DNA of 64,000 nt, taken from positions 62,001 to 126,000 of the forward strand of contig NZ_FNQB01000004.1 in NCBI RefSeq assembly GCF_900107455.1. Reading direction: 5' to 3'. The notes below the pieces were generated by a model. The model searched no databases. It was not told where the DNA came from and saw nothing but the letters and a program-made list of their open reading frames with translations. Shown in pieces: positions 24,215 through 33,456 of the stretch. The DNA is from Asanoa ishikariensis. Lineage in GTDB: Bacteria > Actinomycetota > Actinomycetes > Mycobacteriales > Micromonosporaceae. The position numbers and the translations under genes were made by a program. Position 1 is the first letter of the stretch; every line of letters starts with the position of its first letter.

Positions 24215-24984
24215 CGCATCGCCGACAGGCGGGCCTTCACGCTCAGCAGGGTCTCGATGATGAAGTCCTCCCGACCCTGGTCGAGGCGGCTGATGGGGAC
24301 CGCGACGCTCACCGCGTCCGCCGAGTCGGGCGAGAAGGGCAGCGCGACGCCGAAGCAACGTACGCCCAGGCAGGACTCTTCGCTCTCTTCGGCGTAGCCG
24401 AGCTGGCCGGCCTTGTCGATGATCGCCAGCAGTGCGTCGCGGTCGGTGATCGTCTGGGTGGTGACCGGCTTGATCTGGTGGGGGACGAGCGGGTCGCGGA
24501 CGTCTTCGGGCAGCTCGGCGAGCATCGCCCGGCCGAGAGCCGTCATGTACGCGGGAAGGCGGCGACCGACGGCCGAGTACATCCGCAACGGGTGCTTGGA
24601 CTCGCGCTTGGCGGTGTAGATGATCTCGGCACCCTCCAGGCGCCCCAGATGCACGGTCTCCTCGGTGGCCGTCGCGATCTCGTCCATCACGGACCGGGCG
24701 CGCGAGAGCACCGGATCGCCGTCGAGGTAGGCGGAGCTGACCGTCAGGGTGTGCACGCCGAGCCGGTACACGCTGCCGGTCTGGTCGGTGTCCAGCCAGC
24801 CGCGGGCGCACATGGTGCGCAGCAGCGCGTGCAGGCTGCTCTTCGGGATGCCGAGGCGGGTGGCCAGTTGCAACTGGGTGCCGGGGCCGTTGGCGGCGAT
24901 GTCGTCCAAGAGGTCGAGGACGCGTGCGGCCGACTTGACCTGCGAGGTGGCGGAGCCGCCGTTGGCCGTCTTTTCCGTGTCCAC
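24211..24984 (-). CDS. IclR-family transcriptional regulator of uronate genes
   Basis: 257 residues from GTG 24984, chosen because GAGGAGG lies five bases upstream and the length then fits the family. The frame stays open to 25059. The N-terminal winged helix is VKSAARVLDLLDDIAANGP then LATRLGIPKSSLHALLRTM. The C-terminal effector domain is complete (HLGRLEGAEIIYTAKRES, then RMYSAVGRRLPAYMTALGRAMLA, then VAVPISR). It is divergent from kduI, and the 184-base gap holds two operator-like palindromes. It most likely represses the uronate genes and is relieved by KDG or a related intermediate, as in KdgR-type systems. Confidence 0.92.
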   Translation of the reverse strand: MDTEKTANGGSATSQVKSAARVLDLLDDIAANGPGTQLQLATRLGIPKSSLHALLRTMCARGWLDTDQTGSVYRLGVHTLTVSSAYLDGDPVLSRARSVMDEIATATEETVHLGRLEGAEIIYTAKRESKHPLRMYSAVGRRLPAYMTALGRAMLAELPEDVRDPLVPHQIKPVTTQTITDRDALLAIIDKAGQLGYAEESEESCLGVRCFGVALPFSPDSADAVSVAVPISRLDQGREDFIIETLLSVKARLSAMR

Positions 24985-25060
24985 CCAGACCTCCTCATCA
25001 ACGATGGCGCGCCTAAAGCATGCGCTCATCACGCCGTGTGCGGTACCAAACTCAATCACA

Positions 25061-25076
25061 GTTCACATAGAAGAAC
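25061..25076. promoter_or_regulatory. IclR-type operator, site 2
   Basis: GTTCACATAGAAGAAC resembles the tautomerase-gene operator (GTTCAC arm with a GAAC closing arm). It lies 77 bases before the iclR start and 108 before kduI, and suggests autoregulation. Confidence 0.6.
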
Positions 25077-25089
25077 CAACTTCAAGCTC

Positions 25090-25119
25090 TTGACCTGTGA
25101 TCGGAGCCATAGGTAACGT
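25090..25119 (+). promoter_or_regulatory. Candidate kduI promoter
   Basis: TTGACC (25090-25095), an 18-base spacer and TAACGT (25114-25119) precede the operator at 25128-25143. The start point would be about 25126, giving the same promoter-then-operator layout as the tautomerase gene. Confidence 0.5.
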
Positions 25120-25127
25120 CCTGCTCG

Positions 25128-25143
25128 GTTCACGTAGCTGAAC
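25128..25143. promoter_or_regulatory. IclR-type operator, site 3 (kduI)
   Basis: GTTCACGTAGCTGAAC, a near-perfect inverted repeat, just downstream of the candidate kduI promoter. A further half site GTTCAC lies at 25147-25152. Confidence 0.7.
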
Positions 25144-25168
25144 GCGGTTCACAAACGAGGAGCGAGTT

Positions 25169-25984
25169 TTGATCGAGGTTAGGTACTCCGCATCGCCGTC
25201 CGACGTTGAGACGGCGACGAATGCGGACCTGCGAAAGAACTTCCTCGTGGAGCAGCTGTTCCGCACCGGCGAGGTCCGGGGGGTGTACACCCACGACGAC
25301 CGACTGATCATCGGCGCGGCGGTTCCCGGCACCGATCAGCTCGAGCTGCCGGCCTGGGACGTGCTCGGCGCACCGTCGCACCTGGCCCGCCGCGAGCTCG
25401 GCATCGTCAACGTCGGGCAGCCGGGCCACGTGCTGGTCAACAACGAGAAGTTCGAGCTGCGCCACCTCGACGGACTGTTCGTCGGCCGCGGCAACGAGGT
25501 CACCTTCGCCGGTCCCGACGCCGAGTTCTACTTCGTCAGCGCTCCGGCGCACGCGACCTACCCGACAACGCTGCTGAGCCGCGCGTCGATCGAACCGGTC
25601 AAGCTCGGCACGCCGCAGGGTGCCAACGAACGCAGCCTCTACCGCTACGCCTGGGGTCAGGAGCCGCAGACCGCGGTGCTGCAGTTCGGCGTCACCGTCA
25701 TCGCCGACGGCTCGGTGTGGAACACGCTCCCGCCGCACCTGCACGACCGGCGCACCGAGGTCTACCTCTACGTCGACCTCGACGAGAAGGAGCGGGTCTT
25801 CCACCTGATGGGCCAGCCCGGCGCCGCCCGCCACCTGGTCGTGCGCAACCGCGAGGCGGTCATCTCGCCGCCGTGGTCGATCCACTCGGGTGTCGGCACC
25901 GGGTCGTACGCCTTCATCTGGGCGATGGGCGGCGAGAACAACGACTACACCGACCTGACCCCCGTGGCGCTGGAGGAGCTGTGA
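25169..25984 (+). CDS. kduI: 5-keto-4-deoxyuronate isomerase
   Basis: 271 residues, normal length for KduI. It isomerises 5-keto-4-deoxyuronate (DKI) to 2,5-diketo-3-deoxygluconate. The cupin zinc site is seen in PPHLHDRRTEVYLYV and a later histidine in WSIHSGVG. The N-terminus IEVRYSASPSDVETATNADLR is family-typical. Translation starts at TTG 25169 with GAGGAG seven bases upstream. It is the first gene of the operon, and kduD starts by overlapping its stop codon. Confidence 0.95.
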   Translation: MIEVRYSASPSDVETATNADLRKNFLVEQLFRTGEVRGVYTHDDRLIIGAAVPGTDQLELPAWDVLGAPSHLARRELGIVNVGQPGHVLVNNEKFELRHLDGLFVGRGNEVTFAGPDAEFYFVSAPAHATYPTTLLSRASIEPVKLGTPQGANERSLYRYAWGQEPQTAVLQFGVTVIADGSVWNTLPPHLHDRRTEVYLYVDLDEKERVFHLMGQPGAARHLVVRNREAVISPPWSIHSGVGTGSYAFIWAMGGENNDYTDLTPVALEEL

Positions 25985-26739
25985 CCCGCTCGCCCTTCGA
26001 CCTGCACGGCCGCCGCGCCGTCGTGACCGGCGCCGGCCGGGGCCTGGGACAGGGCATCGCGGTCGGGCTCGCCCAGGCCGGAGCCGATCTGGTCCTGGTC
26101 GGACGGTCGGGAAGCCAGTGCGAGACCCGCGACCAGGTGGCCGAAAGCGGCCGCGACGTCGAGATCGTCGACCTCGACGTCAGCGACCACGCGGCCATCG
26201 AACGGGTTGCCGCCGAGGTGACCGGCAGCCGGCAGGTGGACATCCTGGTCAACAACGCCGGCATCATCGACCGCGAGGACGCGGTCAACGTGACCCGCCA
26301 GGCCTGGCACCGGGTGCTGGACATCAACCTGAACGGCCTGTTCTTCCTCTGCCAGGAGTTCGGCCGCCCGATGGCCGAGCGCGGGCACGGCAAGATCGTC
26401 AGCGTCGCCAGCCTGCTCTCCTTCCAGGGCGGCATCCGCGTCGCGTCGTACACGGCCAGCAAGCACGGCGTCGCCGGCATCACCAAGGCCCTGGCCAACG
26501 AGTGGGGTCCGCTCGGCGTGCAGGTCAACGCCATCGCGCCCGGCTACATGGCCACCGACAACACCACCGCGCTGCGCGCCGACCCCGACCGGTCGCGGGC
26601 CATCCTCGAGCGCATCCCGGCCGGTCGCTGGGGGAGCGCCGCCGATGTCGCCGGCGCGGCCGTCTTCCTGAGCTCCGCCGCCGCAGACTACGTCAACGGC
26701 CACGTCCTGGCCGTCGACGGAGGGTGGCTGGCCCGCTAA
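25981..26739 (+). CDS. kduD: 2-dehydro-3-deoxy-D-gluconate 5-dehydrogenase (SDR)
   Basis: 252 residues, a classical short-chain dehydrogenase. It has the NAD motif TGAGRGLGQGI, NNAG, the catalytic Tyr157 and Lys161 in YTASKHG, and PGYMATDNT. It reduces 2,5-diketo-3-deoxygluconate to 2-keto-3-deoxygluconate (KDG). GTG 25981 overlaps the kduI stop. The neighbouring kduI supports the KduD assignment over other gluconate dehydrogenases of the same fold. Confidence 0.93.
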   Translation: MTRSPFDLHGRRAVVTGAGRGLGQGIAVGLAQAGADLVLVGRSGSQCETRDQVAESGRDVEIVDLDVSDHAAIERVAAEVTGSRQVDILVNNAGIIDREDAVNVTRQAWHRVLDINLNGLFFLCQEFGRPMAERGHGKIVSVASLLSFQGGIRVASYTASKHGVAGITKALANEWGPLGVQVNAIAPGYMATDNTTALRADPDRSRAILERIPAGRWGSAADVAGAAVFLSSAAADYVNGHVLAVDGGWLAR

Positions 26740-26779
26740 CCCCGCATTCCCGTCCCCTACGAAGAATTGAGGATCGACC

Positions 26780-27871
26780 ATGAATGTCACCCCTCGTTCC
26801 GCCGCCGCCATCATGAGCCTGTCGTTGGCTGCCGCCGTCCTGGCGGGCTGCAGCGAGCAGGCCGCCGGAGGCAACGACACCGCCGCCGGTGGCTCTGCCG
26901 CCTGCGATCCGTCCGCCGTCAAGCTGGTGGGCCAGGTCCGCAACGAGTCGAACCCGTACGAGGCCTCGTGGCTGGCCGGCGGCGACGCCTTCGCCAAGTC
27001 GGTCGGTCTCACCCAGGAGCGCCTCACGTACGACGGTGACTCCACCAAGCAGCAGGAGCAGATCAGCCAGATCCTCGCCGGCGACACCAAGTGCCTGGTC
27101 ATGAACGTGCTCCCCAACGGCGACTCGGACACCGCGCCGATCGTCAAGGGTGCCGACCAGGCCGGGGCGTACCTGGTCACGCAGTGGAACAAGCCGGCCG
27201 ACCTGAAGCCGGCCGATTACAAGACCTGGCTCAGCCACATCACTTACAACGGCGTCGAGTCGGGGCAGCAGATCGGTGACGCGCTCGCCACCGCGATCGG
27301 CGGCTCGGGCGGCATCATCGCGCTGCAGGGTGTGCTCGACACCGCGGCCGCCAAGGACCGGTTCGTCGGTCTGCAGAACTCGCTCAAGAAGAACACCGGC
27401 GTCACGCTGCTCGACCAGCAGGCGGCCAACTTCTCGCGCGCCGAGGCGCTCACCGTCACCAAGACGCTGCTGACCAAGCACGGCGACAAGGTGAAGGGCA
27501 TCTGGGCGGCCAACGACGACATGGCGCTCGGCGCCCTGGAGGCGCTGCAGCAGGCGGGCAAGGCCGGCAAGGTGGCGGTCGTCGGCATCGACGCCGTCCC
27601 GGACGCCGTCAGCGCCGTGAAGGCCGGCACGATGACCGCGACCGTCTCCAGCGACGGCTCGTGGCAGGGTGGCATCGGTCTGGCGATCGGCTTCTGCGCC
27701 GCCACCGGCAAGCTCAAGGTGGAGGACATCGCCGCGGCCAATCGGGCGTTCTTCGCCGAGCAGTTCCTCATCACCAAGGACAACGCCGCCGAGTTCGCCG
27801 CTCCGAAGACGAACCCGGCCGACTTCGAGTGCGGCAACGTCTTCAACCGTGTGGCCGGGCCCCTGACGTGA
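26780..27871 (+). CDS. Sugar ABC transporter substrate-binding lipoprotein
   Basis: 363 residues, a RbsB-type periplasmic-binding fold. The lipobox is LAGC (Cys24). The N-terminal lobe begins KLVGQVRNESNPYEASW. Ligand-contact and hinge-type motifs IWAANDDMALGALEAL and VVGIDAVPDAV match the ribose/xylose family. Operon context makes a uronate or oligouronide breakdown product the likely ligand. A GAGG ribosome site precedes ATG 26780, and 40 bases separate it from kduD. The permease start overlaps its stop. Confidence 0.9.
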   Translation: MNVTPRSAAAIMSLSLAAAVLAGCSEQAAGGNDTAAGGSAACDPSAVKLVGQVRNESNPYEASWLAGGDAFAKSVGLTQERLTYDGDSTKQQEQISQILAGDTKCLVMNVLPNGDSDTAPIVKGADQAGAYLVTQWNKPADLKPADYKTWLSHITYNGVESGQQIGDALATAIGGSGGIIALQGVLDTAAAKDRFVGLQNSLKKNTGVTLLDQQAANFSRAEALTVTKTLLTKHGDKVKGIWAANDDMALGALEALQQAGKAGKVAVVGIDAVPDAVSAVKAGTMTATVSSDGSWQGGIGLAIGFCAATGKLKVEDIAAANRAFFAEQFLITKDNAAEFAAPKTNPADFECGNVFNRVAGPLT

Positions 27872-28869
27872 CAGTGACATCCGAGGTCGTCAACGCGCCT
27901 CGCCGCCAGTCCCGGCGAGGCGCGTCGTTCCGCGATGCTGGTCCACCGGTCGCGCTGATCGTCATCTTCCTGATCTTCGCGGCCCTCAGCCCGCAGTTCC
28001 GCAGCACCGACAACGTCCAGAACATCGTGGACGCGGCCGCCGTGCTCGCGGTCGTCACCTGCGGAATCACGTTCGTGCTGATGATGGGGTCGATCGACCT
28101 GTCGGCCGCCGGCGTGATGGGCGCCTGCGCCCTGACCGTGTCGCTGCTGGTGGCCAACAATCGCAACGACAACGACTTCGGGTTGCTCGGCATCGCGGTC
28201 GCCGTCTTGCTGGGCTGCGCGTTCGGATGCGTGAGCGGGCTTGCCCTGGTGCTGCTGAAGGTGCCGTCGTTCATGGCCACGCTGGGGATGTCGGCCGTCG
28301 GGCTCGGCGTCGCGACCCTCATGTTCGCCGGCGTGCAGCCCAACATCTCCGACACCATGGTCAAGGGCCTGGCGATCGAGCGGTTCCTCGGGTTCTCGTA
28401 CCTCACCTGGATCGCCGCCGTGTGCATCCTGGTCGGCTGGCTCATCCAGCGCTACACCCGGCTGGGTCGCTACGCCTTCGCCATCGGCGGCGCCGAGGAG
28501 GTGCTCCTGCTCTCGGGCGTCAAGGTCAATCCGTACAAGGTCGCGGTCTTCGCACTTGCCGGCGCCTTCTACGGGCTGGGCGGCGTGATGGTGACCAGCC
28601 AGCTCGGCGCGGGCCTCGTCCAGGCCGGCGACGGATACGACTTCTCGGCCATCACCGCCGCCGTCGTCGGCGGCACCCTGCTCACCGGGGGTCGGGGCGG
28701 CATCCTGCACTCCGCCGTCGGCGTCATGCTCGTCATGGTTCTCACCAACGGTCTCGTGCAGATCGGGGTCAGTCCGTACTGGCAGGGCGGGGTCGAGGGC
28801 CTCATCGTGGTGGCCGCGGTCGCCGCCGCCGTCATCCCCCAACGTCGACGGAACCAGGTGGTCAAATGA
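27868..28869 (+). CDS. Sugar ABC transporter permease 1 (RbsC-type)
   Basis: 333 residues with about eight to ten hydrophobic helices. The family signatures FVLMMGSIDLSAAGVMG and VVGGTLLTGGRGGILHSAVG are present. GTG 27868 overlaps the binding-protein stop by 4 bases. GTG 27874 is an alternative start. A second, different permease is encoded three genes later in the run, so the importer probably works with a heterodimeric membrane pair. Confidence 0.92.
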   Translation: MTVTSEVVNAPRRQSRRGASFRDAGPPVALIVIFLIFAALSPQFRSTDNVQNIVDAAAVLAVVTCGITFVLMMGSIDLSAAGVMGACALTVSLLVANNRNDNDFGLLGIAVAVLLGCAFGCVSGLALVLLKVPSFMATLGMSAVGLGVATLMFAGVQPNISDTMVKGLAIERFLGFSYLTWIAAVCILVGWLIQRYTRLGRYAFAIGGAEEVLLLSGVKVNPYKVAVFALAGAFYGLGGVMVTSQLGAGLVQAGDGYDFSAITAAVVGGTLLTGGRGGILHSAVGVMLVMVLTNGLVQIGVSPYWQGGVEGLIVVAAVAAAVIPQRRRNQVVK

Positions 28870-30383
28870 GTGTGCCGGCCCTGGAGGTACGCGGCCTCGT
28901 GAAGCACTACCCCGGGGTGAAAGCCCTCGACGGGGTCGACCTGGTGGTCCAGCAGAACGAGGTCCTCGGTCTGGCCGGGGAGAACGGCGCAGGCAAGTCC
29001 ACTTTGCTCAAAGCGCTGGTCGGCCTGGTCGCCCCGGATGCCGGCTCGATCTACGTCCGCGGCGAGCCGGTCAGGCTGCGCAGCGTCGTCGACGCCGCCA
29101 ACCACGGCATCGGGATGGTCTTCCAGGAACAGTCGCTGGTGCCCAACCTGACCGCCGCGGAGAACATCGTGCTCGGCAGCGAGGGGCCGGCCGTACGCCG
29201 GGGTGTCTACCGCTGGGAGGTCATGCGCCGCCTGGCCCAGGAGCAGCTCGACAAGATCGGCTCGCCCATCGACCCGCTCGCCCGCACCGACTCGCTCTCC
29301 TTCGCCGACCGGCAGATGGTCGAGATCGCTAAGGTGCTGCGCATCGAGGAGCGCACCCAGCATCCGCCGGTCGTCATCCTGGACGAGCCGACATCGGTCC
29401 TGGAGTCCAAGGAGATCGACACGCTGTTCGCGCAGATCCGCCGACTGCGCGAGTTCGCCACGGTCATCTTCGTCTCGCACCGGCTCGACGAGGTGCTGGA
29501 CGTCTGCGACCGGGTGTCCGTCCTGCGCGGCGGCCAGTCGGTCGGCGAGGTCGCCACGGCCGGCGCGGTCCCGCGCGAACTGCACCGGATGATGATCGGG
29601 TCCACCGGATCCGACGATCACTACCACGAGAACGCCGCCGCCACGGTCGGCTCCGAGCAGCCCCGGCTGTCCGTACGCGGACTGTCTGGCACGACGTTCC
29701 AGGACATCAGCTTCGACGTCGCACCCGGCGAGATCGTGTCGATCGTCGGCGTGCACGGTTCCGGTCGCGAAGACGTCTGCCGGGCCCTGTTCGGCGCCGA
29801 GCCGACCACCGCCGGCGAGATCCGGATGGACGGCAAGAAGATCGACCTGCCCAGCACCCGGGCCGCCTGCGCCGCCGGCATCGGCTACGTGCCGGCCGAA
29901 CGCAAGCTCGAGGGCATGGTCGGTGCGATGTCGGTGGCCGAGAACATGACCCTGGCCAAGCAACAGGCCCGCTGCGCGGGACCCTTCGTGGCGCCCAAGA
30001 AGCAAGCCACCCTGGTCGACTCGTGGATTCGCCGGCTCTCCATCCGCACCCCCGGCCGCGACACCGCGATCCAGCGGCTGTCCGGCGGCAACCAGCAGAA
30101 GGTGGTCCTGGCCCGCTGGCTGGTGGCCGGCGACATCCGGCTGCTCCTGCTGGACCACCCGACGCGCGGCCTGGACATCGGCGCCCGCTCGGAGGTGTAC
30201 CGGCTGATGCGCGAACTCGCCGCGACCGGCGTCGCCACCGTGCTGCTCGCCGACAGCCTCGAGGAAGCCATCGGCATGGCCGACCGCATCCTGGTCATGA
30301 ACGACGGCCGGGTCGCCACCGAGGTCGCCTGCCCCAACGGCGCCAAACCGAGCCCTCTCGACCTCGTGAAGGAGATGGTGTGA
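28866..30383 (+). CDS. Sugar ABC transporter ATPase with two nucleotide-binding domains (RbsA-type)
   Basis: 505 residues, two fused ATPase domains. Domain 1 has Walker A GENGAGKST and Walker B VVILDEPTSVLE, but a weak signature (LSFADRQMVEIAK). Domain 2 has a degenerate Walker A (VGVHGSGREDV, normal in this family) and a good signature LSGGNQQKVVLARWL. Its Walker B reads LLLLDHPTRGLD, with His431 where the catalytic Glu is expected. Hydrolysis may therefore depend on domain 1. The start overlaps the permease stop (ATGA), and its own stop region overlaps the next permease start. Confidence 0.92.
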   Translation: MSVPALEVRGLVKHYPGVKALDGVDLVVQQNEVLGLAGENGAGKSTLLKALVGLVAPDAGSIYVRGEPVRLRSVVDAANHGIGMVFQEQSLVPNLTAAENIVLGSEGPAVRRGVYRWEVMRRLAQEQLDKIGSPIDPLARTDSLSFADRQMVEIAKVLRIEERTQHPPVVILDEPTSVLESKEIDTLFAQIRRLREFATVIFVSHRLDEVLDVCDRVSVLRGGQSVGEVATAGAVPRELHRMMIGSTGSDDHYHENAAATVGSEQPRLSVRGLSGTTFQDISFDVAPGEIVSIVGVHGSGREDVCRALFGAEPTTAGEIRMDGKKIDLPSTRAACAAGIGYVPAERKLEGMVGAMSVAENMTLAKQQARCAGPFVAPKKQATLVDSWIRRLSIRTPGRDTAIQRLSGGNQQKVVLARWLVAGDIRLLLLDHPTRGLDIGARSEVYRLMRELAATGVATVLLADSLEEAIGMADRILVMNDGRVATEVACPNGAKPSPLDLVKEMV

Positions 30384-31336
30384 GCACTGCCGTCGCCCTC
30401 AAGCCGACCCAGCGGCTCACGGGGTTCATGCCGCTCATCGCCCTCGCAGCGCTCGTCGCCGCCCTCACCATCGCCGACCCGGACTTCTTGACGCAGCGGA
30501 GCCTGATCGCGGTGGCACGCACCGCCGCTCCGCTCATCGTGCTGGCCGCGGGGGCGACGCTGGTCGTGCTCTGCGGTGGCATCGACCTGTCCATCGCGGC
30601 GTTGGCCTCGCTGTCGACCGTCTTTCTCGCCCTGTGGCTGCCCGATCTCGGTGGCCTGGCCACACCGGCTGTCATCCTGGTCGCGGCGACGATCGGCGCG
30701 GTGCAGGGCGTCGCGCACGTGTTGCTGCGGATTCCGTCGTTCATCGTCACCCTGGGCGGGATGAGCATCCTGTCCGCGGTCGCCCTCGTGGTCTCCGGCG
30801 CCGGCACGGTGCGGGTCGTGGACGACTCGACGGTCCGCTGGCTCGACCTCTATCTCGCCGGCTACGTGCCGATGTCCGCCGCCATGGCGATCATCGTCGT
30901 CGCCCTGATCGCCGTGGTCCTCAAGGTGACCCCGCTGCGGAGCTGGATCTCGGCCACCGGCTACTCCGAGTCGGCCGCGCGGCTCGCCGGCACACCGGTC
31001 GACCTGGTCAAGATCGGTGCGTTCTGCGTCTCCGGCGCCTGCGCCGGGCTCGCCGCGGTCATGCTGGTGTCGCGGCAGTTCAGCGGCGGCCCCACGATGG
31101 CCGACAACCTGCTGCTGCCGGCGGTCGCGGCGATCGTGGTCGGCGGGACCGCCATCACCGGTGGCCACGGCAGCGTGTGGCGAAGCCTCGCCGGCGCGCT
31201 CGTCGTGACGCTGCTGCGGGTGGGCCTGCCGATCGTCGGCGTGCCCTCCGCGTACGAGCAGATCCTGTACGGCGCGATCATCGTCGTCGCGGTCGCGCTC
31301 ACCCTCGACCGCTCAAAAGTGTCGACCGTCAAATAA
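30380..31336 (+). CDS. Sugar ABC transporter permease 2 (RbsC-type)
   Basis: 318 residues, hydrophobic throughout, with LVVLCGGIDLSIAALASL, IPSFIVTLGGMSILSAV and VVGGTAITGGHGSVW, all typical of RbsC/XylH permeases. GTG 30380 overlaps the ATPase gene stop. It is only moderately similar to permease 1, so it is a distinct subunit rather than a recent duplicate. Confidence 0.92.
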   Translation: MSTAVALKPTQRLTGFMPLIALAALVAALTIADPDFLTQRSLIAVARTAAPLIVLAAGATLVVLCGGIDLSIAALASLSTVFLALWLPDLGGLATPAVILVAATIGAVQGVAHVLLRIPSFIVTLGGMSILSAVALVVSGAGTVRVVDDSTVRWLDLYLAGYVPMSAAMAIIVVALIAVVLKVTPLRSWISATGYSESAARLAGTPVDLVKIGAFCVSGACAGLAAVMLVSRQFSGGPTMADNLLLPAVAAIVVGGTAITGGHGSVWRSLAGALVVTLLRVGLPIVGVPSAYEQILYGAIIVVAVALTLDRSKVSTVK

Positions 31337-31354
31337 CTCCTATGGAAGGCCACC

Positions 31355-32842
31355 ATGAACCCCGCTCTCTTGCCCGCCGTCCGCTCGTTCCTGTCCTCGC
31401 CCAGGCAGCTCCTCATCGACGGTGAGTGGGTGGACGCGAAGGACGGCAGGACCTTCGCCACCGTCAACCCATCGACCGAGGAAGAGCTGGTTCAGGTCGC
31501 GCACGCATCGAGCGTCGACGTGGACCGGGCGGTCGTGGCGGCGCGCGCGGCGTTCGAGTCCGGCTCGCCATGGTCGAAGATGACCCCGCGCGACCGCTCG
31601 CACCTGCTGTGGCGCATCGGCGACCTGATCGACGCCCACGCCGACGAGTTCGCCCAGTTGGAGGCCCTCGACAACGGCAAGCGCGTCGAGGCGGCCCGGG
31701 AGGGCGACATCGCGATCGCCGCGGAGCTCTTCCGGTACTTCGCCGGCTGGGCGACCAAGATGGAGGGCACCTCCATCCCGATGTCCGTGCCGGGTCGCGA
31801 GTTCCACGCCTACACCCGCCGCGAGCCGGTCGGTGTCGTCGCCGGCATCGTGCCGTGGAACTTCCCGCTGCTGATGGCCTGTTTCAAGATCGTCCCGGCG
31901 ATCACCGCGGGCAACACCGTCATCCTCAAGCCGGCCGAGCAGACGCCGCTGACCGCGCTGCGCCTCGGTGAGCTGCTGCTCGAGGCCGGCGTGCCGGCCG
32001 GCGTAGTGAACGTGCTGCCCGGCTTCGGCGACACCGGCGCCGCGCTGGTCGAGCACCACGGTGTCGACAAGGTGGCCTTCACCGGCAGCACCGAGGTCGG
32101 CAAGAAGATCGCCGCAGCGGCCGCGGGCAACCTGAAGAAGGTCTCCCTCGAGCTCGGCGGCAAGGCTCCCAACATCATCTTCAACGACGCGGACATCGAG
32201 GCGGCCATCGCCGGTGCGGTGCTCGGCGGCTTCTTCAACGAGGGGCAGTGCTGCGTCAACGGCTCGCGCCTGTACGTCCAGCGCGGCGTCTTCGACCAGG
32301 TCGTCGCGGGAGTGGCCGCGGCGGCGGCCGCGATCAAGGTGGGCGACGGCTTCGACCCCACCTCGCAGATGGGCCCGCTGGTCTCGCAGGAGCAGCACGA
32401 GAAGGTGCTGGGCTACATCGGCGGGGCGGTCCGCGACGGCGCCGTGCTGACCGCGGGAAGCGCCGACCGGGTCGGTGACCGCGGCTTCTTCGTGCAGCCG
32501 ACGCTGATCACCGGCGTCGACGAGCAGATGGCGGTGCAGACCGACGAGATCTTCGGCCCGGTCGTGACCGCGATCCCGTTCGACACCGAGGACGAGGTCG
32601 TCGCGGCCGCGAACAACACGGTGTACGGCCTCGCCGCGGGTGTCTGGTCCAACAACATCGGCACGGCACACCGGGTCGGCGCCCGTCTGCGGGCCGGCAC
32701 GGTGTGGCTCAACACGTGGCACGCCGATGACGTCACCCTGCCGCGCGGTGGATTCAAGCAGTCGGGTTGGGGCCGCGAGCTCGGCTCGTTCGGCCTGGAC
32801 GACTACACCGAGCTCAAGACCGTCATCGCCGAGCTGCGATGA
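31355..32842 (+). CDS. NAD(P)-dependent aldehyde dehydrogenase
   Basis: 495 residues, full ALDH length. It shows the Rossmann entry [23 protein letters not shown], the nucleotide loop [11 protein letters not shown], the general base in LELGGKAPN and the nucleophile in NEGQCC (Cys300 of the GQxC motif). Operon position between the transporter and eda implies oxidation of an aldehyde from sugar or uronate breakdown. It might also convert the aldehyde product of the secreted copper oxidase to an acid, which is inference. The ATG at 31355 follows a GGAAGG-like site, and eda overlaps its stop. Confidence 0.92.
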   Translation: MNPALLPAVRSFLSSPRQLLIDGEWVDAKDGRTFATVNPSTEEELVQVAHASSVDVDRAVVAARAAFESGSPWSKMTPRDRSHLLWRIGDLIDAHADEFAQLEALDNGKRVEAAREGDIAIAAELFRYFAGWATKMEGTSIPMSVPGREFHAYTRREPVGVVAGIVPWNFPLLMACFKIVPAITAGNTVILKPAEQTPLTALRLGELLLEAGVPAGVVNVLPGFGDTGAALVEHHGVDKVAFTGSTEVGKKIAAAAAGNLKKVSLELGGKAPNIIFNDADIEAAIAGAVLGGFFNEGQCCVNGSRLYVQRGVFDQVVAGVAAAAAAIKVGDGFDPTSQMGPLVSQEQHEKVLGYIGGAVRDGAVLTAGSADRVGDRGFFVQPTLITGVDEQMAVQTDEIFGPVVTAIPFDTEDEVVAAANNTVYGLAAGVWSNNIGTAHRVGARLRAGTVWLNTWHADDVTLPRGGFKQSGWGRELGSFGLDDYTELKTVIAELR

Positions 32843-33456
32843 GCGTGCTCGACACCCTGGGGGCACACCGGGTGGTCCCGGTCGTCGTCCTGCGGGATCC
32901 GGCGCACGCCGACGCCCTCGGCGACGCGTTGGTCGCGGGCGGCCTGCCGGTCGCCGAGGTCACCTTTCGTACCCCGGAAGCGGCGACGGTCCTGCGTCGC
33001 CTGGCGCGGCGCGGTGACCTGGTCGTGGGGGCCGGAACGGTCCTCACGGCCGGGCAGGTCGACCTCGCGTACGAGGCGGGCGCCCGGTTCGTCGTCTCGC
33101 CCGGCCTGAGCGCCGATGTCGTGCGTCGTTGCCAGGCGCTCGACCTGCCGGTGATTCCGGGAGCCAGCACGGCTACCGAGATCATGGCGGCGCTGGACCT
33201 CGGCCTCGACACAGTCAAGTTCTTCCCGGCCGAGGCCTGCGGCGGGTTGCCGACGGTCAAGGCGCTGTCCGCAGCGTTTCCACAGGTCCGCTTCGTGCCG
33301 ACCGGGGGCATCACCGAGCGGAACGCACCGTCCTATCTCGACCATCCGGCGGTTGCCGCAGTCGGCGGGAGTTGGATGGTGGCGCCCGACCTGCTGGCGG
33401 CCGGCAAGTGGGACGAGGTCACCGCGAGGTGCGCGGCCACGGTAGCCGCGTCATGA
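32839..33456 (+). CDS. eda: KDPG (2-keto-3-deoxy-6-phosphogluconate) aldolase
   Basis: 205 residues. The Schiff-base lysine is Lys127 in TVKFFPAE. The substrate-binding motif appears as AEVTFRTPEA (usually LRT), and VGAGTVLT, VSPGLSADV and PTGGITERNAP complete the barrel signature. It splits KDPG to pyruvate and glyceraldehyde 3-phosphate. ATG 32839 overlaps the dehydrogenase stop, and the kinase start overlaps its own stop. Confidence 0.94.
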   Translation: MSVLDTLGAHRVVPVVVLRDPAHADALGDALVAGGLPVAEVTFRTPEAATVLRRLARRGDLVVGAGTVLTAGQVDLAYEAGARFVVSPGLSADVVRRCQALDLPVIPGASTATEIMAALDLGLDTVKFFPAEACGGLPTVKALSAAFPQVRFVPTGGITERNAPSYLDHPAVAAVGGSWMVAPDLLAAGKWDEVTARCAATVAAS

